DNA of 40,572 nt from Syntrophobacter sp. SbD2 (GTDB lineage: Bacteria; Desulfobacterota; Binatia; UBA9968): positions 1 to 40,572 of the forward strand of contig CAMDBU010000037.1 of NCBI GenBank assembly GCA_945889495.1, written 5' to 3'. The translations under genes were made by a program, and so were the position numbers. Positions 1 through 7,877 of the stretch are shown one piece after another (the first letter of the stretch is position 1; the number at the start of each line of letters is the position of its first letter). A model generated the notes under the pieces. It worked only from the letters and a program-made list of their open reading frames with translations, had not been told where the DNA came from and did not search any database.

Positions 1-126
1 CTGAAAGCGAAGGGTAAACTGTTCAAAGTCGCTCTCATCGCTTGCATGCGCAAGCTGCTCACGATTCTCAATTCTATGATCAAACATAAAACTTGTTGGT
101 CTGATACTTTTCTTCAGAAAGCTTGA
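1..126 (+). pseudogene. IS110-family transposase, C-terminal end (cut by window edge)
   Basis: Frame 1 is open from the first base to TGA at 124-126 and gives a 41-residue tail. The segment KVALIACMRKLLTILNSMI resembles the conserved C-terminus of IS110/IS116-type transposases (DEDD recombinases), which end in a basic 'ACMRKLL..LN' stretch. The sequence after the stop, around 126-146, resembles IS110 right ends as I remember them. The rest of the gene lies outside the window, so I cannot tell whether the element is intact. The family call rests on this short tail only. Confidence 0.72.
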
Positions 127-158
127 CTTGCAAGACAGTTGCTACAAAAACAATCCGA

Positions 159-233
159 TTTTGTGCCTTTTGTGCTCTTTGTGGTTAAATCATCCGAATC
201 TTATTCTCTGTGATCTCTGTGCCCTCGGTGGTG
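159..233. repeat. Two arms of dispersed CACGAA/CACAGA-type palindromic repeats
   Basis: 159-190 reads TTTTGTGCC..TTTGTGGTTAAAT, and 203-233 reads CTCTGTGATCTCTGTGCCC followed by GTGGTGAAA. Both resemble the right-hand arm of the inverted repeats at 2541-2621, 22957-23040 and 32025-32096. They lie between the IS110 end and the acuI-like gene and include no gene I can support. They may be remnants split by the insertion sequence. Confidence 0.6.
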
Positions 234-249
234 AAATTCCGAATCCGAA

Positions 250-1251
250 TCACCGACTCAAATCCACCACCACCCGCCCGCGCACACCGCCTTTGAGAAT
301 CTTCTCGATCTCGGCCTCTAGCCCTTCGAGTGCCACCTCTTTGACGATGGTCGACAGATCGACGCCCCATTCGCCGGCGAGTTTGGTCCAGGCCATCTGG
401 CGCGCGCGCATGGGGATTTGCACCGAGTCGACGCCCAACAAGCTGACGCCGCGCAGGATGAAGGGAAAGACATTGATATTTAGATCCACCGACATGGCGT
501 TGCCGCAGGCGGCCACCGACGAGCCGTACTTGGCGGTCTTCAATGCCGTGGCCAAAATATTGCCGCCGACGGTGTCGACCACGCCGGCCCAGCGCTCTTT
601 TTGCAGCGGCCGACCCGAGGTGTCGTTGGCTTCGTCGCGCGAGATGATCGCCTTGGCGCCGAGCCCGGTAAGAAAATCCTTTTCACCTTCCTTGCCGGTG
701 GCGGCAACGACGTTGAAACCCAACTTGGCGAGCATCGCCACGGCGAGCGAACCGACACCGCCGGTGGCGCCGGTGACCAACACTTCGCCCGACTCTTTGG
801 TCAAACCGCTGGCCATCAGTCGAATCAGACAAAGCGCAGCGGTGAGGCCCGCCGTGCCGTAACCCATGCTGTCGCGCAGCGACAGCGACGGCGGCACCTT
901 GGTGGCCCAGAGCGCCGGCACGCTGATGTATTGGCCGAAGCCGCCGGAAGTATTCATACCGAAATCGAAGCCGGTCACGGTCACCTGATCGCCGGCGGAA
1001 AACATCTTGGTCGTCGAGGTGACGACAATACCCGCAGCGTCGATGCCCGGCGTATGCGGATACTTACGGGTCACGCCCTTGTTGCCGCTGGCCGACAGGG
1101 CGTCCTTATAATTTAACGACGAGTACTTCACTTCGATGATCAACTCGCCGGCCGGCAGGTCGCTCAACGACCTCTGCTTGATCTCGCGGACGAAGGTTTT
1201 CTCGGCGGTCTCGGAAACCACCAGCGCTTTAAAAGTTTGCGGTAAAGCCAT
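250..1251 (-). CDS. acuI: Acrylyl-CoA reductase / YhdH-AcuI-type quinone oxidoreductase
   Basis: This is a zinc-free medium-chain dehydrogenase of 333 residues, the usual YhdH/AcuI length. The N-terminal GroES-like domain carries SSLNYKDALS and the family signature PHTPGIDAAG. The Rossmann part carries VLVTGATGGVGSLAVAMLAK, the NADPH-binding glycine motif. Characterised AcuI enzymes reduce acryloyl-CoA to propionyl-CoA with NADPH in the cytoplasm. The gene is divergent from prpC-prpD-prpB, which supports a propionyl-CoA role. An AAGGAG lies about 12 nt before the ATG, a long spacing. A TTGACA box at 1312-1317 on this strand may be its -35. The close relative YhdH has no settled substrate, so the reaction is inferred from family and neighbours. 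Confidence 0.85.
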   Translation of the reverse strand: MALPQTFKALVVSETAEKTFVREIKQRSLSDLPAGELIIEVKYSSLNYKDALSASGNKGVTRKYPHTPGIDAAGIVVTSTTKMFSAGDQVTVTGFDFGMNTSGGFGQYISVPALWATKVPPSLSLRDSMGYGTAGLTAALCLIRLMASGLTKESGEVLVTGATGGVGSLAVAMLAKLGFNVVAATGKEGEKDFLTGLGAKAIISRDEANDTSGRPLQKERWAGVVDTVGGNILATALKTAKYGSSVAACGNAMSVDLNINVFPFILRGVSLLGVDSVQIPMRARQMAWTKLAGEWGVDLSTIVKEVALEGLEAEIEKILKGGVRGRVVVDLSR

Positions 1252-1289
1252 CTATTGATTTCGCTCCTTGGAAAAATGATTACACCAGC

Positions 1290-1317
1290 GGTATCCAATC
1301 CACCGGCAAACTGTCAA
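1290..1317 (-). promoter_or_regulatory. Possible sigma70-type promoter of the acuI-like gene
   Basis: A perfect TTGACA (minus strand, 1317-1312) is followed after 16 nt by GATACC (1295-1290), a weak -10. It lies about 40 nt upstream of the start codon in the 149-nt divergent intergenic region. The rest of that region (1252-1400) shows only the ribosome binding sites. Confidence 0.35.
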
Positions 1318-1400
1318 GAGGCTGGTAGCAAACTTCAGCCGCCCACGCCGCTTGATTTGACGGCAAAAATCATAGCATTGTCGAACTGGAGGATAATTCC

Positions 1401-2519
1401 ATGGCAGAGAAAAAAACTGGTGGCCTCGAAGGCATCGTAGCCGGCGCGACCTCGATCTCCACGGTCGGCAAGGAAGGCGTGGGTCTCACCTACCGCGGCT
1501 ACTCGATCGAAGACTTGGCAGCCCATTCGACCTTCGAAGATGTCGCTTACCTAATGCTTTACGGCCGCTTGCCCAAGGCCGATGAACTGGAAGATTACAA
1601 AGCCCGGCTGCGCAACCTGCGCAGCCTGCACCCGACCTTGAAGGAAGTGCTCGAACGGATCCCCGCCAGCACTCACCCGATGGATGTGATGCGCACCGGC
1701 TGCTCTATGCTCGGCACTTTGGAGCCGGAAAATTCCGGCCGCACCCAGATCGCCGTCGCCAACCGCTTGACCGCCTGCTTCAGCGGCATGCTGCTCTACT
1801 GGCACCACTTCGTCACCAGCGGCAAGCGCATCGTCACCGAGACCGACGACGAAGACACCGCCGGCCACTTTCTCCATCTGCTGCACGGCAAGAAGCCCAA
1901 CGAGCTGCACCGCCGCGCCATCGACGCGTCTTTAATTCTCTACGCCGAACATGAGTACAACGCGTCGACGTTTACCGCGCGCACCATCACCGCGACCCTG
2001 GCGGATTTCTACTCGGCGATCACCGGCGGCATCGGCGCCCTGCGCGGACCGCTCCACGGCGGCGCCAACGAAGCGGCGATGGAATTGATCGAACAGTTTT
2101 CTTCCGCCGACGACGCCGAAAAAGGCATGATGCAGATGCTGGCGGCGAAAAAACTCGTTATGGGTTTCGGCCATCGCGTTTATAAGCATGCCGATCCGCG
2201 CTCCGACGTGATCAAGGCCTGGTCGAAAAAACTCGCCGAGGCCAAAGGTGACATGACGCTTTACCAGGTCTCCGAGCGCATCGAAGAGATCATGCGGCGC
2301 GAAAAAAAGATGTTCCCCAATTTGGATTTCTACAGCGCCAGCGCCTACAACATGTGCGGCATCCCGACGGCGATGTTCACGCCGTTGTTTGTGGTCTCGC
2401 GCATCACCGGCTGGGCGGCACATATTTTTGAGCAGCGCGCCGACAACCGCCTGATCCGCCCCAACGCCGACTACATCGGCCCGGAACCAAGGCCGTTTGT
2501 GGCAGTGGACAAGCGTTAG
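1401..2519 (+). CDS. prpC: 2-methylcitrate synthase
   Basis: This enzyme condenses propionyl-CoA and oxaloacetate to 2-methylcitrate, the first step of the methylcitrate cycle. The 372-residue protein is a small (type I) citrate synthase fold enzyme. LTYRGYSIEDLA near the N-terminus and the block PASTHPMDVMRTGCSMLGTL follow known PrpC proteins closely and separate it from housekeeping citrate synthase. The catalytic histidine regions are visible as LHGGANE and GFGHRVYKHADPRSD. The start is fixed by GGAGG about 8 nt before ATG. It heads a same-strand cluster with prpD and prpB, separated by a hairpin repeat at 2541-2621. Citrate synthase side activity is possible, but the operon makes the methylcitrate role strong. 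Confidence 0.93.
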   Translation: MAEKKTGGLEGIVAGATSISTVGKEGVGLTYRGYSIEDLAAHSTFEDVAYLMLYGRLPKADELEDYKARLRNLRSLHPTLKEVLERIPASTHPMDVMRTGCSMLGTLEPENSGRTQIAVANRLTACFSGMLLYWHHFVTSGKRIVTETDDEDTAGHFLHLLHGKKPNELHRRAIDASLILYAEHEYNASTFTARTITATLADFYSAITGGIGALRGPLHGGANEAAMELIEQFSSADDAEKGMMQMLAAKKLVMGFGHRVYKHADPRSDVIKAWSKKLAEAKGDMTLYQVSERIEEIMRREKKMFPNLDFYSASAYNMCGIPTAMFTPLFVVSRITGWAAHIFEQRADNRLIRPNADYIGPEPRPFVAVDKR

Positions 2520-2540
2520 AATAAAAATGATTAGGAGTAT

Positions 2541-2621
2541 CCACCACGAAGGCACGAAAGACACGAAGGTTTCGGAACTTTACTACTCCGAACTTCGTGT
2601 CCTTCGCGTCTTCGTGGTGAA
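2541..2621. repeat. Dispersed CACGAA palindromic repeat (complete)
   Basis: The left arm CCACCACGAAGGCACGAAAG and right arm CTTCGTGTCCTTCGCGTCTT..GTGGTG are near-complementary around a centre of about 25 nt. This would fold into a long hairpin in either transcript. It sits between prpC and prpD and ends about 12 nt before the prpD start, so it may affect read-through or prpD translation. Related copies are at 20763, 22957 and 32025. Confidence 0.85.
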
Positions 2622-2633
2622 ACAATCCGATAA

Positions 2634-4088
2634 ATGAGCACCACTGTCTCGAACATCCGCCCAGAACCGGACAAGTTATTAACTGAACTTGCCGACTACG
2701 CGGCGAGCTATGTCCCAACCAGTCACGAAGCGATCGACACGGCGCGCTATAATCTGATCGACACGCTGGGCTGCGGCCTGTTGGCGCTGCGCTTTCCCGA
2801 GTGCGCCAAGCATCTCGGCCCGGTGGTTCCCGGCGCCACATTGATCAACGGCGCGCGGGTGCCGGGCACCGATTGGCAGTTGGAGCCGGTGCACGCGGCG
2901 TTCAACATCGGCGCCATGATCCGCTGGCTCGACTACAACGACACCTGGCTCGCCGCCGAGTGGGGCCATCCATCGGACAACCTGGGCGGCATCCTGGCGC
3001 TGGCCGATTATCTGACGCGGAGCAAGCAGAGAACGTTCACCGTCGGCGATGTCCTGCGGGCGATGATCAAGGCACACGAGATCCAGGGCATCCTGGCGTT
3101 GGAGAATAGCTACAACCGCGTCGGTTTGGATCACGTTCTACTAGTCCGCGTCGCCACCGCGGCCGTGGCCACGCAAATGCTCGGCGGCACGAAAGAACAA
3201 ATCATCAGCGCGCTATCCAACGCCTGGACCGACGGCGGTGCCCTGCGGGTCTACCGCCACGCGCCCAATACCGGACCGCGAAAATCCTGGGCTGCCGGCG
3301 ACGCCACCAGCCGCGGCGTGCGCTTGGCCTTGATGGCGCTGCAAGGCGAGATGGGCTACCCATCGGCGCTGACGGCGAAGACTTGGGGCTATTATGACGT
3401 GTTGTTCAAAGGCAAGCCCTTCACCCTAGGCCGGCCGCTGGGCTCCTACGTGATGGAGAACGTGCTGTTCAAGATTTCTTTTCCCGCCGAGTTTCACGCC
3501 CAGACCGCCGTCGAGTGCGCCGTGCAATTGCACGACCGCGTGAAGAACCGCTTGGACGGCATCGACAAAGTCGTCATCACCACCCAAGAGTCGGCGATCC
3601 GCATCATCGACAAATCCGGCCCGCTGCATAATCCCGCCGACCGCGATCACTGCATCCAATACATGACCGCCATCGGCTTGATCTTCGGCGAACTCACCGC
3701 CGACCACTACGAAGATAAAATCGCCGCCGACCCGCGGGTTGATTTATTACGCGCGAAAATGACCTGCGTCGAAGAGCCACGCTATACCAAGGAATACTTG
3801 GACGCCGACAAACGGTCCATCGCCAACGCCGTGCAGGTATTTTTCAAAAACGGCACCAGCACCGACAACGTCGCCGTAGAATACCCAATCGGCCACCGCC
3901 GCCGCCGCGCCGAAGGCATGCCGCTGTTGGTAAAGAAGTTCGAAGCGAATCTAGCGTCGCGCTTCGCGCCGGCGCAGTGCGCCGAGATTATGACGTTGTG
4001 CAACGATCCGGCGCGGCTAGAGGCGACGGCGGTAGACAAGTTTACAGATATGTTCGTGGCAGAATCACCGAAGTCATCGCTGACCTAA
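2634..4088 (+). CDS. prpD: 2-methylcitrate dehydratase, MmgE/PrpD family
   Basis: PrpD removes water from 2-methylcitrate to give 2-methyl-cis-aconitate; it needs no iron-sulfur cluster. The protein has 484 residues, essentially the length of E. coli PrpD (483). Recognisable family blocks include [16 protein letters not shown] near residue 45, [19 protein letters not shown] near 100-118, and a C-terminal region ending [15 protein letters not shown]. It lies between prpC and prpB on the same strand. No Shine-Dalgarno sequence is visible before the ATG; the upstream repeat hairpin occupies that space, so expression may depend on translation from prpC or on structure. Neither acnD nor prpF is present, as expected for the PrpD-type branch, and a separate aconitase must hydrate the product. 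Confidence 0.92.
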   Translation: MSTTVSNIRPEPDKLLTELADYAASYVPTSHEAIDTARYNLIDTLGCGLLALRFPECAKHLGPVVPGATLINGARVPGTDWQLEPVHAAFNIGAMIRWLDYNDTWLAAEWGHPSDNLGGILALADYLTRSKQRTFTVGDVLRAMIKAHEIQGILALENSYNRVGLDHVLLVRVATAAVATQMLGGTKEQIISALSNAWTDGGALRVYRHAPNTGPRKSWAAGDATSRGVRLALMALQGEMGYPSALTAKTWGYYDVLFKGKPFTLGRPLGSYVMENVLFKISFPAEFHAQTAVECAVQLHDRVKNRLDGIDKVVITTQESAIRIIDKSGPLHNPADRDHCIQYMTAIGLIFGELTADHYEDKIAADPRVDLLRAKMTCVEEPRYTKEYLDADKRSIANAVQVFFKNGTSTDNVAVEYPIGHRRRRAEGMPLLVKKFEANLASRFAPAQCAEIMTLCNDPARLEATAVDKFTDMFVAESPKSSLT

Positions 4089-4091
4089 CCA

Positions 4092-4175
4092 CCCTCTCCC
4101 CTTGCGGGAGAGGGCAAGGGTGAGGGGTAAAATCCATTGGTAACCCTCACCTCGATCCTCTCCCAGAGGGAGAGG
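4092..4175. repeat. CCCTCTCCC-type dispersed palindromic repeat
   Basis: CCCTCTCCCCTTGCGGGAGA (4092 on) is a tight hairpin. A second, CCTCTCCCAGAGGGAGAGG, follows at the far end, and the inner GGGTGAGGGGT / ACCCTCACC stretches also pair. This two-hairpin layout is a common intergenic element of environmental proteobacterial genomes. It fills the prpD-prpB gap and ends about 10 nt before the prpB ribosome binding site. Confidence 0.8.
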
Positions 4176-4197
4176 AAGCAAGATCGGAGGCACCCGA

Positions 4198-5079
4198 ATG
4201 AATGCAAGACAAACCCTCAAACAACTCTTGCAGCGTAACAAACTATTAGTCGCCCCCGGCTGCTTCGACGGCCTGTCCGCCCGGCTGGTCCAAGAAGCCG
4301 GCTTCGAGGCGGCCTATCTAAGCGGCGGCGCCGTGGCGCGCAGCATGGGGATTCCCGACATCGGCCTGGTGACGATGTCGGAAAGCATCGAGCGCGCCGT
4401 GCAAGTGGTTTCTGCGATCACCATTCCGGTCATCGCCGACGCCGACACCGGCTACGGCAATGCGGTTAACCTGGTGCGCACCGTGCGCGAGTTCGAGCGC
4501 GCCGGCGTGTCGGCAATCCACATCGAAGACCAGATCACGCCCAAACGCTGCGGCCACTTGGACGGCAAGGAAGTGATTTCGCTTGAGGAGATGGAGTTGA
4601 AACTCAAAGCCGCGCTGGCGGCGCGCAGCGATCCCGACTTCGCGATCATCGCCCGCACCGACGCCCGCGGCGTCAACGGCTTCGAAGACGCGGTCAAACG
4701 CGCCAACGCATTCGCCAAGCTGGGCGTCGACGCGATTTTCTTCGAAGCGCCGCAGTCCGAGGAAGAGTTGGCGGAAATCCCCAAGCGCGTGCCCAATATC
4801 CCGTTGTTAGTCAACGTCTTCAAAGGCGGCAAGACGCCGATGCTGCCGATGGACCGCTTGGAACAAATCGGCTTCCGCATCGCCATCTATCCGTCGGAAA
4901 CCCAGCGCGCCGCCATCCACGCCATGCGCACCGCGCTCAGCACGCTCAAGCGCGAAGGGACAACAGAATCTATCGACGCGAATCTGACGACGTTCAAAGA
5001 CCGCGACAAAGTCGTCGGCCTGGACGATTGGAACAAGATCGAACGGGAATTTATGGCGGTGGAGAGCGGCAAGGAATAA
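4198..5079 (+). CDS. prpB: 2-methylisocitrate lyase
   Basis: PrpB splits 2-methylisocitrate into pyruvate and succinate, closing the methylcitrate cycle. The 293-residue protein (E. coli PrpB has 296) belongs to the isocitrate lyase/PEP mutase superfamily. The metal-binding DADTGYG is at 81-87 and the signature KRCGH at 116-120 holds the catalytic Cys118. SGGAVARSMGIPDIGLVTM near 42-60 is also family-typical. GGAGG about 7 nt before the ATG fixes the start. It is the third gene of prpC-prpD-prpB, with the 4092-4175 repeat in the gap. Other superfamily members act on oxaloacetate or dimethylmalate, but the cluster makes PrpB the clear choice. Confidence 0.92.
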   Translation: MNARQTLKQLLQRNKLLVAPGCFDGLSARLVQEAGFEAAYLSGGAVARSMGIPDIGLVTMSESIERAVQVVSAITIPVIADADTGYGNAVNLVRTVREFERAGVSAIHIEDQITPKRCGHLDGKEVISLEEMELKLKAALAARSDPDFAIIARTDARGVNGFEDAVKRANAFAKLGVDAIFFEAPQSEEELAEIPKRVPNIPLLVNVFKGGKTPMLPMDRLEQIGFRIAIYPSETQRAAIHAMRTALSTLKREGTTESIDANLTTFKDRDKVVGLDDWNKIEREFMAVESGKE

Positions 5080-5163
5080 CGCCAAGGAAGCGCGGGTTAT
5101 CCCGCCCACGATAGTGCCGGAGGTCGAGCAGCCGCGACGCTAACCCAACCTGCGATTTCATAA

Positions 5164-5456
5164 TCACAGCTGATACCGCGTGATGTCGAGGGAGCCGTGA
5201 AAGACACCGAGGATATCGATGTTGTCGTCGTCTTTGACTAAGTAGGCGATGCGATAGTGGCCGTAAAGAATCATTCGCACATGGCGGTCCGAAGCCCAAT
5301 AGCGATGCCCCATCAGAGGGAACTTGGCCAGGAGTTGCGCGCGGTCATAGATAGCCTTGACGGCTCCGCGGCAGTTCGATGACTATCGGCGGCAATATAG
5401 CCAAAAATTTCTTCGAGCCACTGCTCCGCCTCGACGGTCCAAACTATCTTTGCCAT
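5164..5456 (-). pseudogene. RelE/ParE-type toxin gene with a 1-nt frameshift
   Basis: Reading from ATG 5456, frame 1 gives MAKIVWTVEAEQWLEEIFGY and then loses the family pattern near 5365-5370. One frame over, the sequence continues as AVKAIYDRAQLLAKFPLMGH, then HVRMILYGHYRIAYLV.., ending at TGA 5164-5166. Joined, the two parts make a normal toxin of about 97 residues, and the total of 293 nt is one base short of a whole number of codons. Intact relatives are mRNA interferases or gyrase poisons. The start overlaps the antitoxin gene by 13 nt, the usual arrangement. It is either a true inactivated toxin or a one-base sequencing error. Confidence 0.75.
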
Positions 5457-5629
5457 GAGCGGATGCGCCGCCCCATCTCATCGTCCGAGATCACCCAGCT
5501 GGCGTCGGAGTCGGCAAGCCCGCGCTGGACCATGATGTGAAAGGACAGCTCGCGGACGATTTCCTCGCGCGAGCTGTCCTCCGGTTGATCGTCGATGAGC
5601 TTGACCAGTTCTTCTTTCGGCTTCGACAT
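5444..5629 (-). CDS. Antitoxin of a RelE/ParE-type toxin-antitoxin pair
   Basis: This small 61-residue, acidic-basic protein has a C-terminus (ISDDEMGRRIRSWQR) that matches the 'addiction module component' antitoxins found next to RelE/ParE toxins, where the tail binds the toxin. GGAG lies 8 nt before the ATG at 5629. The stop overlaps the toxin start, implying coupled translation. The partner toxin at 5164-5456 is frameshifted, so this antitoxin may be an orphan. In the family the antitoxin usually represses its own promoter; I see no clear operator in the 70 nt upstream. Confidence 0.72.
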   Translation of the reverse strand: MSKPKEELVKLIDDQPEDSSREEIVRELSFHIMVQRGLADSDASWVISDDEMGRRIRSWQR

Positions 5630-5699
5630 CGGTCCAGCTCCAAGCTAGCGGGAATTGTCTCACGCTCAAGAAGATCGAGCAAATTAGAAAGTACGCTTC

Positions 5700-6830
5700 T
5701 CACTTCCCCTGCTTCTGCTGCCGCTCCTGCAAACCTTTGAGTAACCGTTGAGCTTGGTCGATATTTCTCTTAGCGCCGTCATGGGCGGGATCGTATTGTA
5801 GGGCGCTGCGCCATTCGGCGATGGCGGCGGGGAGTTTTTCTTCACGGAACAGTTGCATGCCTTGGTTGTAGTGTTGCTGCACCAAGCGGGTACGCACTTG
5901 GCTTAGGAGAGACGTAACCGCGCCATCCTTCGGATTGACCTTTAGCAATTGATTGGCCGCGTTGTAGGCGTCGAGCAGCTTGTTTTGCTCCATCAGGTTG
6001 CGCGCCTGCTGCAGCAACACCGATTGGCGCAGCTCGCTGGCTTCGTTGTTACGCGGGTTTTGGCCGAGAAATCGGTCGACGGTGGAGAGCGCCAGTTGGT
6101 AATCGCCGCGCTCCAGCGCTTCGCGCGCCGCGCCCAGCGCTGGATTGGCGTAGAGCCCTTCTTCGGACGACTCGGTTTTGGCCGTGCTCGGCGGCACGGC
6201 GCTACCCGGCGTTTTCGCCGTCGCCGCGGGCGGCTCAGGGCGGCCGAACGGCAAGCCCGGGATCTCGGGGATTTTCAACACCGATCCTGGCGCGAGCTTG
6301 GGATTGGGCGGCAACTGATTATATTCCCAGATCACCTCGGAGCGCGTGCGGTCGCCGTAATAGAGCTGCGCGATGGCGGTCAGCGAGTCGCCGGCGCGCA
6401 CGGTGTGATTGACCTGGCGCACTTCGCGCACTTGGGTTTGCAACGCTTCGAAGGCTTCGCGCTGGCCCGGCTCCAAAGCGAGCACGGCGAGAAAATGGTT
6501 GCGCGCTTCGAGATGCAGGTTGCGCGCTAGCGCGTCTTTGCCGCGCGCCAAGCGATCGGCAACGCTTTGCTTGATCTGAGCCTCAATCTTACCGCTTTCC
6601 GCCAGCGCCACGCCGTCGCGCGGATCGATGGCTAAGGCGACTTTCCAAGCGTCGCTGGCGCCGCGTAGGTTACCCTGTTGCGCCAACGCCTCCGCCTTTT
6701 GCCGCTGCGGCGCGATCAAGGCTTCGAAGGCTGACGGGCTCAACGAACCACCCGAACCGGCGGCACAGCCACCGAGGAGCGCCACTGCCGCCAGCAGCGA
6801 AATTATTTTACTCTGCCCGTGATCTTTCAC
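5700..6830 (-). CDS. LysM-domain lipoprotein with TPR-like repeats
   Basis: The GTG start is chosen because GTGA forms a 4-nt overlap with the stop of the upstream deacetylase gene. A lipoprotein signal ends in ALLGGC, with Cys22 as the lipidated residue. A helical TPR-like stretch follows (about 35-130; ALAIDPRDGVALAESG, ALEPGQREAF), then one LysM domain (about 140-190; HTVRAGDSLTAIAQLYYGDR), a Pro/Thr/Ala linker, and a second TPR-like region (about 235-365; LLKVNPKDGA, ALQYDPAHDGAKRN). LysM binds peptidoglycan and TPRs bind proteins, so a periplasmic scaffold is likely. It is the last gene of the cyclase-deacetylase operon. The exact role is unknown. Confidence 0.75.
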   Translation of the reverse strand: MKDHGQSKIISLLAAVALLGGCAAGSGGSLSPSAFEALIAPQRQKAEALAQQGNLRGASDAWKVALAIDPRDGVALAESGKIEAQIKQSVADRLARGKDALARNLHLEARNHFLAVLALEPGQREAFEALQTQVREVRQVNHTVRAGDSLTAIAQLYYGDRTRSEVIWEYNQLPPNPKLAPGSVLKIPEIPGLPFGRPEPPAATAKTPGSAVPPSTAKTESSEEGLYANPALGAAREALERGDYQLALSTVDRFLGQNPRNNEASELRQSVLLQQARNLMEQNKLLDAYNAANQLLKVNPKDGAVTSLLSQVRTRLVQQHYNQGMQLFREEKLPAAIAEWRSALQYDPAHDGAKRNIDQAQRLLKGLQERQQKQGK

Positions 6831-7837
6831 TTGATGGTTTCCTGGCTAAACACGCTGAGACTCTTGACGAAGTCCGCCATACTCATCTCCGGGTAAATCT
6901 GGATGCGATGAATGCGGTGCGGATCGACGAAGGACTGGCTGCCCTGGCGCCGCACGGTGAACGCCGCGGTGAAACCGCGCTCCTTGGTGCGCCGCGCCAC
7001 GGTGTCGTCCTGGCGGCCGTAGGGGTAAGCGATGATGTCCGGCGCGTAGCCCAGATATTTTTGGAACAACGCTTTGGGTTGGACCAGTTCAGCTTCCAAG
7101 CGCTTGTCATATTCCGCCGCGCCTTCGCCCTGGGCGCGCACCATGTCGCCATGGCTTTTCGAGTGAGATTGAATTGAAAAACCCTCGTCGGATAATTTTT
7201 TCAACTCCGGCCAGGTAAAGGCATTACCACCGGCGGCGACATAGTCGGTGTAGACGAACAGCGTCGCCGAAAAACCCAGCTCCTTGAGCACCGGATAGGC
7301 GTAGCGCAAAAACGACCGGTAGCCATCGTCGAAAGTAATCAGCACGCTTTTTTTCGGCAGCTGGCGCTGTAAAGAGACAAACTCGACATACTCTTTCAGC
7401 GTCACGACCCGGTAACCGTTGGCCTTGAGATAACGCATCTGCTCTTCGAAACCCTTGGCGCCCATGATCATGCGCCCCTTGGCTGCCGGCGCCAGGTCAT
7501 GGTAGGTCAAGATCGGCACCAACTGGTAGCCAGTTGAAGTAACCCCGGAAAGATTCCACGGCCGCTTGGGAATCGCCACTGACTGACCTGGAGTGAAGCT
7601 CGCCGCGCCGTTGAAATCCTCGATCATCCAATCCTTATTGGCGTCGCCCAAAAACTTCGCCGCCAGACTCTGGGGAGTATCGCCGCTCTTGGCGACGATG
7701 ACGAAATAATCCTCGGACTCAAAAAACTCCCCCGCCGGCCGATCCGCCTGTACCGTAGTTGGCGTGGAAGAAGTCGGCGCCGTCGCGCCGCAGCCGACGA
7801 GCAGTAAACCGCATAGTATCAAAGCGAGGGATTTCAT
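6827..7837 (-). CDS. LysM polysaccharide deacetylase lipoprotein
   Basis: The protein has 336 residues. A lipoprotein signal ends LLLVGC (Cys16). A LysM-like segment follows (about 45-95; VIVAKSGDTPQSLAAKFLGD), then a carbohydrate esterase 4 NodB domain. The deacetylase metal and catalytic motifs are complete: TFDDGYRSF (motif 1), HSKSH (motif 2) and AYPYGRQDD (motif 3). Enzymes of this type remove N-acetyl groups from envelope polysaccharides such as peptidoglycan or surface glycans. The stop overlaps the next gene's start (GTGA), so the two LysM lipoproteins are translationally coupled. The cyclase gene ends about 40 nt upstream on the same strand. The substrate is not readable from sequence. 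Confidence 0.85.
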   Translation of the reverse strand: MKSLALILCGLLLVGCGATAPTSSTPTTVQADRPAGEFFESEDYFVIVAKSGDTPQSLAAKFLGDANKDWMIEDFNGAASFTPGQSVAIPKRPWNLSGVTSTGYQLVPILTYHDLAPAAKGRMIMGAKGFEEQMRYLKANGYRVVTLKEYVEFVSLQRQLPKKSVLITFDDGYRSFLRYAYPVLKELGFSATLFVYTDYVAAGGNAFTWPELKKLSDEGFSIQSHSKSHGDMVRAQGEGAAEYDKRLEAELVQPKALFQKYLGYAPDIIAYPYGRQDDTVARRTKERGFTAAFTVRRQGSQSFVDPHRIHRIQIYPEMSMADFVKSLSVFSQETIK

Positions 7838-7877
7838 AATTCTCTGTCTTTAACTCCACTCTCTATCTGCTGCATCT

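Noticed and set aside
1932-2564. A 210-codon frame on the minus strand
   Set aside because: It is antisense to prpC and shows no family motif or ribosome binding site.
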